NCBI GenBank assembly: GCA_030430025.1
Contig: JAUIGR010000018.1
Span: 1-49,216, forward strand
Source of the DNA: Gammaproteobacteria bacterium
GTDB lineage: Bacteria > Pseudomonadota > Gammaproteobacteria > Xanthomonadales > Marinicellaceae
Length of the DNA: 49,216 bases
Direction of reading: 5' to 3'
Positions 42,301-49,216 of this stretch are shown here, one piece after another. The position numbers and the translations under genes are program-made. How positions within the stretch are numbered: position 1 is the stretch's first letter; every line of letters starts with the position of its first letter. The notes under the pieces are model-generated. The model saw nothing but the letters and a program-made list of their open reading frames with translations. It made no database searches and had not been told where the DNA came from.

Positions 42301-44484
42301 GTGAAAGAAGTTTTGTCTTTCACTTCAGAAACCATGAATCATAAAGCAGTGCAGGCTGCTTATAAACTGCTTAAACAACGATCAAATACTTACCTTAATC
42401 CAAAACAAAGAAGTCAATTGCGTAAGGCAGTTCACTTTGGTGCTTATTGTCACCAAGAACAGTTTAGAAAATCTGGTGAGCCTTATATAACTCATCCATT
42501 GGCTGTTGCTACCATTTTAGCAACCTTGCAAGTAGATGTTGACACTTTGATTTCGGGTGTGTTGCACGATACCATTGAAGACACTGAAGCCACATATGAA
42601 CAACTCACTGTCGAGTTTAATGCTGATGTGGCATATTTAGTTGAAGGTGTCACTAAATTAGAAAAAATTAAGTTTCGCAATCTTAAAGAGGCACAAGCCG
42701 AGACTTTTGTCAAAATGCTATTCGCTATGGCAGAGGATATTCGCGTCATTATTATCAAACTGTCGGATCGTTTACATAACATGCGCACAATTAATGCCAT
42801 GAGTGTATCAGGTCAACGTCGTATCTCCCAGGAAACTATAGATGTATATGCTCCCATTGCTGAACGTTTGGGTTTAAAGAATATCCAGAAGGAAATGGAA
42901 GCGCACGCTTTCTCAGCTTTGTACCCTAATCAACATAAGGAAGTCGAAAAGGCCATTGCTCAGCTTGCAGGTAATCGAAAAAAAGCTGTTGATAAGATAC
43001 GAAAAACGATAGACAAAGCATTGGTTGCAGAAGGGCTGGCTGCTACTGTACTGGCTCGTCAAAAATCCCCTTACAGCACATATAAAAAATCATTGGCTAA
43101 AAAAATTGACATTGAGAGTATCCACGATCTATTTGGAGTCCGTATTATCGTTAAAGAGCTATCTCAATGTTATCTGGTGCTTGGCATCATTCATAATATT
43201 TATCCTCCCAATGAAAATGGATTTAAGGATTACATTGCTGTACCAAAACAAAATGGTTATCAGTCATTGCATACAGTGGTTACAGGACCCTTGGGTCTGA
43301 AGCTCGAGGTTCAGATAAGAACAGAGGAAATGGACCATATGGCAGAAGCTGGTGTGGCAGCACATTGGATTTATAAAAGTAAAATTGGTAACAATTCACC
43401 TTCATTGAATAAAGCGAGAAACTGGTTGAACTCATTGCTTAAGCTTCAAAAAGATTCGGTCAGTTCATTAGAGTTTTATGAAAATTTGAAGAATGATCTT
43501 GGTGCTGATGAAATTTATGTTTTTACGCCCAAAGGAGATGTTGTTCAATTACCTAAAAGATCAACAGCATTGGATTTTGCTTTTGCGATTCATACGACTG
43601 TGGGTTCACACACAGAAAATGTGCAAATCAATGGGGAGATCAAAAGTTTGTCCGAAGAGTTGAAAACAGGTGATAGTATAAGAGTTAAAACAACCGATGA
43701 GTTGACAGTACATGCTGACTGGTTAAGGTATGTAAGAACCAGTAAGGCCAGAACCGCCATTCGTAAAGAATTGAAACAAATCGAAGACTCTGAAGCGATG
43801 GTGCTTGGGCATCGTATGTTGGATCGTGCTCTGGATACTTATGATCACAGTTTTGAGCAGTTAGATCCTAAAGCCATTAAAAGAACATTGAACCATTTTC
43901 AATTGGGCAGCATGGAAGATTTGCTCAAAGCTTTTGCTTATGGGGAATTATTGCCATCAATCGTTGCGAAAAAAATGTTACCGTTAATGAAACAGCGACG
44001 GATCAGTGGAGAATATATTCCTAAAGAGGCGCTGACCATTGATGGGGGGGAAGGTAGTATCGTGCATTATCCGAATTGTTGTCAGCCTTTGCCAGGAGAT
44101 AAAATTACAGGTCACATAAGCCATTCTAAAGGGATAGTGATTCATCGTAAGAATTGTGTCAATTTATTGGAAATTGCGAAAAACAATCCTGAGCGTTTAT
44201 TGTTGTCGAATTGGGCATTAAAGGTTAAAGGCATGTATAAATCAACATTGATTGTTGATGTGGTTAATAAAACAGGTGTTTTGGCTTCATTAGCTGCGGT
44301 TATCGCAGAACAGGACGTTAATATTGTATCCATTGATCAGTTCGATAAAGATTCTGGTTTTACTGAGCTGATATTTGAAGTTCAAGTGATAAGCAAAGCG
44401 CATGTCGAAGCGTTAATAAATAAGTTAAGCGTCCATCGCGACGTTTTAAATGTTGCCAGGAAATACCATGAAAAATATAATTAA
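42301..44484 (+). CDS. spoT: SpoT, bifunctional (p)ppGpp synthase/hydrolase
   Basis: A 727-residue RSH protein. The HD hydrolase (about 30-190) has GEPYITHPLAVA and GVLHDTIEDTEATYE, metal ligands intact. The synthetase domain (about 240-350) has FGVRIIV, FKDYIAVPKQNGYQSLHT and LEVQIRTEEMDHMAEAGVAAHW, with conserved residues present, so both activities are likely. A TGS domain (EIYVFTPKGDVVQLPKRSTALDFA) and a C-terminal ACT/RRM domain (LIVDVVNKTGVLASLAAVIAE) follow. The start is GTG 42301 with an AGGGGAT site; ATG 42334 is an alternative. ridA begins inside its 3' end. Confidence 0.96.
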   Translation: MKEVLSFTSETMNHKAVQAAYKLLKQRSNTYLNPKQRSQLRKAVHFGAYCHQEQFRKSGEPYITHPLAVATILATLQVDVDTLISGVLHDTIEDTEATYEQLTVEFNADVAYLVEGVTKLEKIKFRNLKEAQAETFVKMLFAMAEDIRVIIIKLSDRLHNMRTINAMSVSGQRRISQETIDVYAPIAERLGLKNIQKEMEAHAFSALYPNQHKEVEKAIAQLAGNRKKAVDKIRKTIDKALVAEGLAATVLARQKSPYSTYKKSLAKKIDIESIHDLFGVRIIVKELSQCYLVLGIIHNIYPPNENGFKDYIAVPKQNGYQSLHTVVTGPLGLKLEVQIRTEEMDHMAEAGVAAHWIYKSKIGNNSPSLNKARNWLNSLLKLQKDSVSSLEFYENLKNDLGADEIYVFTPKGDVVQLPKRSTALDFAFAIHTTVGSHTENVQINGEIKSLSEELKTGDSIRVKTTDELTVHADWLRYVRTSKARTAIRKELKQIEDSEAMVLGHRMLDRALDTYDHSFEQLDPKAIKRTLNHFQLGSMEDLLKAFAYGELLPSIVAKKMLPLMKQRRISGEYIPKEALTIDGGEGSIVHYPNCCQPLPGDKITGHISHSKGIVIHRKNCVNLLEIAKNNPERLLLSNWALKVKGMYKSTLIVDVVNKTGVLASLAAVIAEQDVNIVSIDQFDKDSGFTELIFEVQVISKAHVEALINKLSVHRDVLNVARKYHEKYN

Positions 44485-44848
44485 AACAGATAAGGCACCT
44501 GGTGCCATAGGAACTTATTCTCAAGCAGTGGTTCATAATGGTCTTTTGTTCACTTCTGGTCAGATAGCGATTGATCCTGAGACCGGAGAAATGCTTGGTA
44601 ATGATTTTGTTACTCAAACTCATCAAGTCTTTAAAAATTTGATGGCCATTGCTGAAGCAGCAGGTACCGATTTACAGAAAACCATCAAACTCAATGTTTA
44701 CTTACAGGATTTGAATCACTTCACTATATTAAACAATATCATGGGTGAATATCTTCAAGAACCCTATCCGGCGAGGGCAGCGGTAGAGGTTGCACGTTTA
44801 CCTAAAGGCTCACTGGTTGAAATTGATGCCATTGTTGCTATTGATTAA
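44468..44848 (+). CDS. ridA: RidA, enamine/imine deaminase
   Basis: A 126-residue RidA that hydrolyses reactive 2-aminoacrylate and other enamines to 2-oxoacids. Motifs: APGAIGTYSQAVV, LFTSGQIAIDPETGE, TIKLNVYLQDL, and YPARAAVEVARLPKGSLVEIDAIVA with the substrate Arg. ATG 44468 follows CCAGGAA and lies 17 bp inside the spoT end; an earlier ATG at 44450 would place six unconserved residues in front. It is translationally coupled to spoT. Confidence 0.96.
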   Translation: MKNIIKTDKAPGAIGTYSQAVVHNGLLFTSGQIAIDPETGEMLGNDFVTQTHQVFKNLMAIAEAAGTDLQKTIKLNVYLQDLNHFTILNNIMGEYLQEPYPARAAVEVARLPKGSLVEIDAIVAID

Positions 44849-44868
44849 GTAGTCAATAGACTAGATTT

Positions 44869-46917
44869 GTGAAACTGGAACAACTCAAGGGCATAGGAAA
44901 AGTATCGATTGAAAAATTCAAACAATTGGGAGTGTTTGAACCAGTAGATTTGCTATTCCATTTACCGTTGCGTTATGAAGACAAAACAAGGATCACTCCA
45001 ATCGCTGATGCAAAAGCCTTTCATTATGCACAAATAGAAGGTGTCATTAAGGCCTCTTATGTAACACAAGGAAAACGTCCGATCTTGGTGGTGGAAGTGG
45101 CAGATGATACTGGTACCATACAGTTGAAATTTTTTAACTTCTATTATTCGCAAAAATTAAAGATGAAACCTGATTTGGTTATTCGTGCTTATGGGGAAAT
45201 TCGACTTGATATGCAGGGTAAAACGATCATTCATCCCGAGTTTGAAATGTCTCCTTCAAAACCATTAGCTGAATCGTTAACTGCTATTTATCCTAAAGTT
45301 GAAGGACTTAACCAATCGACAATACAAAAAGCCATCGTTCAGGCAGTTGATTTGTTGAACGGTGATGCGTTGGAGATGACTGATCTTTTACCTGCTGACT
45401 GGTTAACTAAACAGCAGTTGCCAACTTTAAAACAAGCCATCAAAACAGTGCATGCGCCACCGCCTGATGTTGACATCAATACATTAATCAACCAACAACA
45501 TCCTGCCCAGCAAAGGTTGAAACTGGAGGAATTATTAGCTCATTATCTGGCGATGCATCAGCTTAAAACCCATGCCCAAAGTCAAACTGCTCCTACTTTG
45601 CCAATCAATGAATCACAAAAAGAATTGTTATTGCGACATCTACCATTCAGGTTGACCAATGCACAACTTCGAGTTATTGGAGAAATTCATGATGATATGC
45701 AGCAGACTATACCGATGCAACGACTGGTACAAGGTGATGTGGGTAGTGGTAAAACGGTAGTGGCTGCTCTTGCCATGCAAGCCGCTTTAGTGAATGGAAA
45801 ACAAGCAGCCATGATGGCACCGACTGAAATTCTTGCCGAACAGCATTGGCTGAGTTTACAAACTATGTTTCCCGATCACCAATTTGCTTATCTGACTGGT
45901 GGTATGAAAGGAAAAACACGTGAGGCCATTTTGTCACACATTGCAACAGATGCTGATATCATGATTGGTACACATGCTTTGTTTCAGGATGAAGTGGTAT
46001 ACAGACAATTAGCCTTGGTCATTATTGATGAACAGCATCGTTTTGGAGTGCATCAGAGGTTGGCATTAAAAGCCAAAGGAGCCAAAGGTCTATCTGTTCC
46101 GCATAATCTCATCATGACTGCCACCCCGATTCCACGTACTTTGGCGCAAATTGCATATGCAAACTTAGATTTGTCTGTCATTGACGAATTACCACCCGGT
46201 CGGAAAAAGATTAATACATTATTATTGGCCAATGACAAAATGCCTCAATTAGCAAAACGAATTCGTGATGCTTTAGCTACAGGTGAGCAGGCTTACTGGG
46301 TTTGTACTCTGATTGAAGAGTCAGAACATCTTCGAGCCAAAGCAGCGGAAGATACATATCGTGAACTTCAGCAATGGTTTCCAGATTTGAAGATTGGTTT
46401 GGTGCATGGTCGCCTTAAAGCAAATGATAAGAATCAAGTGATGCAACAATTTAAAACAGGAAAGATTCAGTTATTGGTGGCAACAACAGTCATTGAAGTG
46501 GGTGTTGATGTTCCCAATGCCAGTTTGATGGTGATTGATAATGCTGAACGATTGGGTTTATCTCAGCTCCATCAGCTTCGAGGTAGGGTAGGTCGTGGTA
46601 ATAAGCAAAGCCACTGTATTTTGATGTATCAGAAACCTTTAACTGAACATGCTCAAACCCGCTTGCAAACAATGAGAAGCACCCATAATGGGTTTGAGAT
46701 AGCACAACAAGATTTAACAATGCGTGGTCCTGGTGAGATATTAGGTACCCGACAGAAAGGCAGTATGGCCTTTCGATTAGTGGATCCAGAAAATGATGTT
46801 AAGTTATTTGAACAAGCCAAAGAACTGGCAGTTTACATGCTAGAAAATCACCCTCAAGCATGTCCAAAACTCACTGATCGATGGCATAAACAGGGCCAAG
46901 AATTAGCTAAAGTCTGA
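44869..46917 (+). CDS. recG: RecG, branch-migration DNA helicase
   Basis: A 682-residue ATP-dependent helicase that reverses stalled forks and migrates Holliday junctions. The N-terminal wedge/OB domain starts at LKGIGKVSIEKFKQLGV. Motif I is VQGDVGSGKTVVAALA, motif II IIDEQHRFGVHQR, motif III TATPIPRTLA, and the C-terminal helicase part has VATTVIEVGVDVPNAS and HQLRGRVGRG. The TRG region (GEILGTRQKGSMAFRLVD) is present. The start is GTG 44869, 20 bp after ridA. Confidence 0.96.
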   Translation: MKLEQLKGIGKVSIEKFKQLGVFEPVDLLFHLPLRYEDKTRITPIADAKAFHYAQIEGVIKASYVTQGKRPILVVEVADDTGTIQLKFFNFYYSQKLKMKPDLVIRAYGEIRLDMQGKTIIHPEFEMSPSKPLAESLTAIYPKVEGLNQSTIQKAIVQAVDLLNGDALEMTDLLPADWLTKQQLPTLKQAIKTVHAPPPDVDINTLINQQHPAQQRLKLEELLAHYLAMHQLKTHAQSQTAPTLPINESQKELLLRHLPFRLTNAQLRVIGEIHDDMQQTIPMQRLVQGDVGSGKTVVAALAMQAALVNGKQAAMMAPTEILAEQHWLSLQTMFPDHQFAYLTGGMKGKTREAILSHIATDADIMIGTHALFQDEVVYRQLALVIIDEQHRFGVHQRLALKAKGAKGLSVPHNLIMTATPIPRTLAQIAYANLDLSVIDELPPGRKKINTLLLANDKMPQLAKRIRDALATGEQAYWVCTLIEESEHLRAKAAEDTYRELQQWFPDLKIGLVHGRLKANDKNQVMQQFKTGKIQLLVATTVIEVGVDVPNASLMVIDNAERLGLSQLHQLRGRVGRGNKQSHCILMYQKPLTEHAQTRLQTMRSTHNGFEIAQQDLTMRGPGEILGTRQKGSMAFRLVDPENDVKLFEQAKELAVYMLENHPQACPKLTDRWHKQGQELAKV

Positions 46918-47067
46918 TCTGTTACGCTTAATGTCAAATGACTTGTTCAAAAAAAATCTCAAAGCATTAACTCCTTTTCAACATCTCTGTCAGTAAGATA
47001 AGCAAGACCTCTATCTAATGATGAGACTGAGGTTCGACTAACTATTATAAAAAGAAGGAGAATACTA

Positions 47068-47289
47068 ATGAAACTTTCTGTGCTGACTTGTGTACTACTA
47101 TTAACGGCTTGTGCATCTGATCCCATTGATCCACTTGACCCCTCTACTGACTTGAATCAAGATCGTGTATCTCAATGTCCTATTGGGTATCGTATGGAGC
47201 AGTCAACAAGCATTGTGGCCAAACCTGATGATCAAGATAAGAAGCGAAGACGAACTGCAATCGAGTACAAATGCGTGCCGGAAAAGTAG
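47068..47289 (+). CDS. Small lipoprotein of unknown function
   Basis: A 73-residue protein with a lipoprotein signal (LSVLTCVLLLTAC) and AAGGAG 8-9 bp before ATG. The mature part is short and charged, with an Asp/Pro-rich stretch (DPIDPLDPSTDL), two further Cys (QCPIGYRMEQ and YKCVPEK) and a basic patch (KKRRRT). The paired Cys could form a disulfide. No family is recognised. A GGTTCGACTAA sequence at 47032, identical to the end of the dispersed repeats, lies upstream. Confidence 0.65.
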   Translation: MKLSVLTCVLLLTACASDPIDPLDPSTDLNQDRVSQCPIGYRMEQSTSIVAKPDDQDKKRRRTAIEYKCVPEK

Positions 47290-47400
47290 CTGGTTATCAA
47301 TGGTGTTGCTGATGCTCATTTATACCAGAACCGAAATTGGCAGAAGAGCGTGTTTTTTAAACTAGGGTGTAGAAGTCTGAGTGATCATTGATAGAAATAT

Positions 47401-47715
47401 ATGTTTCACATAGCTTTGCATTTTATTGTTCCTGCCATATTGGTTGCGGGCTTTTATCGAAAAAATTGGAAGTTAGCCTACCTGATTCTGATGGCTACCA
47501 TGTTGGTGGATTTAGATCATTTGCTGGCAAACCCCATATATGATCCAGGGCGTTGCAGTATTGGTTTTCACCCGCTGCATACCCTTTGGTTTATCGCCTT
47601 GTATGTCTTACTGATATTTTTTCCAAAAAGCAGGCTGGTTGGTTTGGGTCTGACATTGCACATGGCTTTAGATTCCATAGACTGCCAAGTGACCAATGGC
47701 GTTTGGTCTAGCTAA
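47401..47715 (+). CDS. DUF6122 small membrane protein
   Basis: A 104-residue protein with three or four helices and clustered His/Asp: MFHIALHFIVPA, MLVDLDHLLANP, CSIGFHPLHTLWF and TLHMALDSIDC. This pattern matches DUF6122 and recalls the YdjM-type membrane metal-dependent hydrolases, so a membrane metal site is plausible. ATG 47401 gives full length, but no clear ribosome site precedes it. The role is unknown. Confidence 0.7.
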   Translation: MFHIALHFIVPAILVAGFYRKNWKLAYLILMATMLVDLDHLLANPIYDPGRCSIGFHPLHTLWFIALYVLLIFFPKSRLVGLGLTLHMALDSIDCQVTNGVWSS

Positions 47716-47965
47716 TGTTCGTTTGTTTCCATGCTGGAGCATGAGAGCCAGAAAACGTTTACCCGCAATTAAAGCAGTGTTGCCTACATATCCACATCAT
47801 AAAGGACATAAAGGAATGCTGTTGGGGCTTACACTCTTTGATTCGCTACGCACACCAACCAAGTACGCTGGTTAGACCAATCACCGTCTCTCCTGTGCAT
47901 TTAAAAAATCTTGCTCGGTAGGAAAGCAAAATCAAATACCCAGATTGCTTTAATAAGGGACGCTT
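47716..47965. other. Intergenic region with possible gene remnant
   Basis: This 250-bp stretch between the DUF6122 gene and the integrase holds a 44-codon frame (47741-47875, starting MRARKRLPAIKAVLPTYPHH) with no recognised family and a poorly spaced ribosome site. Its base composition is more GC-rich than that of its neighbours. It may be the relic of a lost gene. A CATGCT/AGCATG hairpin overlaps its start. Confidence 0.35.
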
Positions 47966-48928
47966 TCAGAGATAATCTAACGGGCTAAAACGATTTCTTT
48001 CACTGAGTTCTTTGACAACATGAGTGTATATCATAGTGGTTTCTAAACTTTTATGACCCAATAACTCCTGAATGGTTCTTATATCAATGCCAGCCTGTAA
48101 TAAATGTGTGGCGTAAGAATGTCGTAAAGTATGAGCTGTAATCTTTTTATTGATTCCTGATGCTTTAACAGCTTTACTCAAATTTCTGTTGTAAGTACTT
48201 TTTAAGACATGATGTCTCCTGACGACACCAGATTTTGGATCTTTTGATACTTTGTTCATCTGAAATAAATACTGCCACTTCAATTCTCTATCAGCATTTG
48301 GAAATTTTCTTTTTAGGGCATTAGGTAGCTCAACAGTACCGTATCCATTTGATAAATCTTCCTCATGAGATGCTTTGTTTTTTGCAATTAAATTCTGAAA
48401 AGGTGTGACCAATTTTTTAGGAATAGGTAATGACCTGTCATCAAGAGATTTACTGTCCCAGATAATGATACGATTGTAATCAAAGTCCAAATCCTTGACT
48501 CTTAAATTCATTACTTCAGAAATTCTCAGTCCACAGCCATACAGGGTTTGTGTAATGAGTTTATAAATATTGTCGTTGAACTGATTAATTAGATGTTTTA
48601 TTTCCCTGGGACTTAAAACGGTTGGTAAATGTATTCTTTGCTTAGCTCGCAAAGCATTGATGTTTTTGTCCTCGAGAGAAATGTCCAGAACTTTGTGATA
48701 AAGGAACAAAATGGCGTTGAAAGCCTGGTTTTGTGTCGATGCCGATACTTTTCTGTGAGTTGCCAAATAAGATAAAAATTGTTCAATCTCAACTTTACCC
48801 ATATCAACGGGGTGTTTTTTATGATGAAATAAAATGAACTTTCTAATCCAATAAACGTAAATTTTTGCCGTTTCGCTGCTGTATCTCAGAAATTTTATTT
48901 TAACTCTGACTTGGTCAAGTAACTTCAT
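47966..48928 (-). CDS. intI: Integron integrase (IntI)
   Basis: A 320-residue tyrosine recombinase from ATG 48928 (an earlier in-frame start at 48967 is less family-like). The N-terminal SAM-like domain contains [19 protein letters not shown]. The catalytic set is R ([14 protein letters not shown]), H-x-x-R ([15 protein letters not shown]), then [14 protein letters not shown] with the nucleophile Tyr. The segment [14 protein letters not shown], then [13 protein letters not shown], is the extra integron-specific helix (patch III) absent from XerC/D, which makes this an IntI rather than a phage integrase. IntI recombines attC cassettes into attI. The gene is oriented away from the right-hand edge, so attI and cassettes should lie beyond 48928. 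Confidence 0.95.
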   Translation of the reverse strand: MKLLDQVRVKIKFLRYSSETAKIYVYWIRKFILFHHKKHPVDMGKVEIEQFLSYLATHRKVSASTQNQAFNAILFLYHKVLDISLEDKNINALRAKQRIHLPTVLSPREIKHLINQFNDNIYKLITQTLYGCGLRISEVMNLRVKDLDFDYNRIIIWDSKSLDDRSLPIPKKLVTPFQNLIAKNKASHEEDLSNGYGTVELPNALKRKFPNADRELKWQYLFQMNKVSKDPKSGVVRRHHVLKSTYNRNLSKAVKASGINKKITAHTLRHSYATHLLQAGIDIRTIQELLGHKSLETTMIYTHVVKELSERNRFSPLDYL

Positions 48929-48931
48929 AAT

Positions 48932-48989
48932 GCATTTTAAACACGATATCAACTGATAATAGCGCATAAGTGCGTTTTAATCTCGATAT
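48932..48989. promoter_or_regulatory. Direct repeats upstream of intI
   Basis: GCATTTTAAACACGATAT (48932-48949) and GCGTTTTAATCTCGATAT (48972-48989) match at 15 of 18 positions, with starts 40 bp apart, about four helical turns. They lie between the intI start and the hairpin region, where the integrase promoter and attI accessory sites are expected. They may bind IntI (like the DR sites of class 1 attI) or a regulator. No LexA box was seen. Confidence 0.5.
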
Positions 48990-49111
48990 AGTCGAATAAA
49001 AAGGCCAAAAATAGCGCGGAATGATGAATTTTGAGTGGAAAATGCCTTAAGAAACTCAAAATATGGGCATATTACAGTGTTTATAAGGTTAAAATGCATG
49101 TTTAATAAATT

Positions 49112-49166
49112 GTTCCAAAGGCGCTTTGCGCCTTTGGAATGGCCGAGTTGAGTCGCAAGGCGACTC
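49112..49166. repeat. Paired palindromic hairpins near attI
   Basis: A perfect 12-bp stem TTCCAAAGGCGC/GCGCCTTTGGAA (49113-49124, 49128-49139) has a TTT loop. A 7-bp stem GAGTCGC/GCGACTC (49150-49156, 49160-49166) has an AAG loop. Both are GC-rich in AT-rich surroundings and close to the expected attI. They could be attI-proximal folded sites, remnants of attC sites, or a small array of palindromic elements. Confidence 0.5.
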
Positions 49167-49216
49167 GCCCAATTTTGTCATCAGGCGCAAAGCGCCTTCA
49201 GAACAAAATCGTTCGA
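49167..49216 (+). other. attC-like site at the right edge (incomplete)
   Basis: GCCCAAT (49167-49173) resembles the attC R'' box RYYYAAC with its last base changed. GTTCGA (49211-49216) resembles the R' box GTTRRRY with one mismatch and is cut by the window end. Between them ATTTTGT/ACAAAAT and AGGCGC/GCGCCT pair around an AAA loop, with unpaired bases in the arms. This folded layout, near an intI, is what attC recombination needs. It is shorter than most attC sites, so the call is tentative. Confidence 0.45.

Noticed and set aside
47032-47042. GGTTCGACTAA as a tRNA T-loop
   Set aside because: No acceptor or anticodon stem can be built around it or around the similar sequences at 33044 and 35473; it is better explained as a repeat end.
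47871-47981. GTTAGAC (47871) and ATCTAAC (47975) as an attC pair left of intI
   Set aside because: The boxes are in the wrong order (R' before R'') and the second one encodes the conserved C-terminus of IntI; no central palindrome links them.
1-49216. CRISPR arrays, rRNA, tRNA, prophage and restriction genes
   Set aside because: No regularly spaced repeats, RNA-gene hallmarks, phage structural genes or methylase/nuclease motifs were seen.

Overview
The window looks like chromosomal DNA of a free-living, low-to-moderate GC gammaproteobacterium. Several features point to the Xanthomonadales side and to Marinicella-like bacteria: NAD-type isocitrate dehydrogenase, a MetX-type acyltransferase, T2SS gspN, a chromosomal integron integrase, and the gene order rpoZ-spoT-ridA-recG. 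The genus is inference from gene content and protein style only; no marker search was possible. No rRNA, tRNA or CRISPR was found.

Layout. (1) 1-3.5 kb: a dispersed repeat, a secreted P-domain protein ending in an IFADGF-type tail, and a DASS/SLC13 anion transporter whose stop codon abuts a second repeat copy. (2) 3.7-12.6 kb: a co-directional envelope cluster of a VolA/Pla-1-like surface lipase lipoprotein, a DUF1302 beta-barrel, a periplasmic DUF1329 (LolB-like) protein, a YCF48/BNR beta-propeller and an HAE3/MMPL RND permease. An intrinsic hairpin separates the outer-membrane half from the inner-membrane half. (3) 12.6-15 kb: gspL-gspM-gspN, with no other T2SS gene in view, then convergent lgt. 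(4) 16-22 kb: a K+-dependent, Na+-type membrane pyrophosphatase, a cNMP-binding/EAL protein, a glycine-zipper protein, PPK2 and a DUF4252 protein. (5) 22-28 kb: lolC/E-lolD-comEC, pth and convergent metX. (6) 28-32.5 kb, minus strand: a YtrA-type GntR/ABC operon with a small leading membrane ORF, then pcnB-folK. (7) 32.5-38.9 kb: fdxA, dapA with a short bamC-like gene, a Bcp peroxiredoxin, NAD-IDH, an orphan beta-barrel and an AI-2E/PerM permease. (8) 38.9-40.4 kb, minus strand: tusD, an apparent tusC-tusB fusion, tusE and a glutaredoxin. (9) 40.4-46.9 kb: bepA, then rpoZ-spoT-ridA-recG. (10) 47-49.2 kb: a small lipoprotein, a DUF6122 membrane protein, and an integron integrase pointing left with attI/attC-like hairpins at the right edge. 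The cassette array would lie just outside the window.

Themes. Envelope and lipoprotein biology is dense here: Lgt makes lipoproteins, LolCD releases them, BepA and BamC act in outer-membrane assembly, and the lipase cluster itself contains a lipoprotein, a barrel and a lipid-type RND pump. A phosphate/alarmone theme also runs through the window (membrane PPase, PPK2, SpoT, omega subunit), and ppk2 and rpoZ share a nearly identical promoter/leader.

The best candidates for undescribed biology are the five-gene trans-envelope lipase/RND cluster, the compact TusCB fusion, the approximately 180-250 bp dispersed structured repeat with TAGTC...GACTA ends, and the integron start with its palindromic hairpins.
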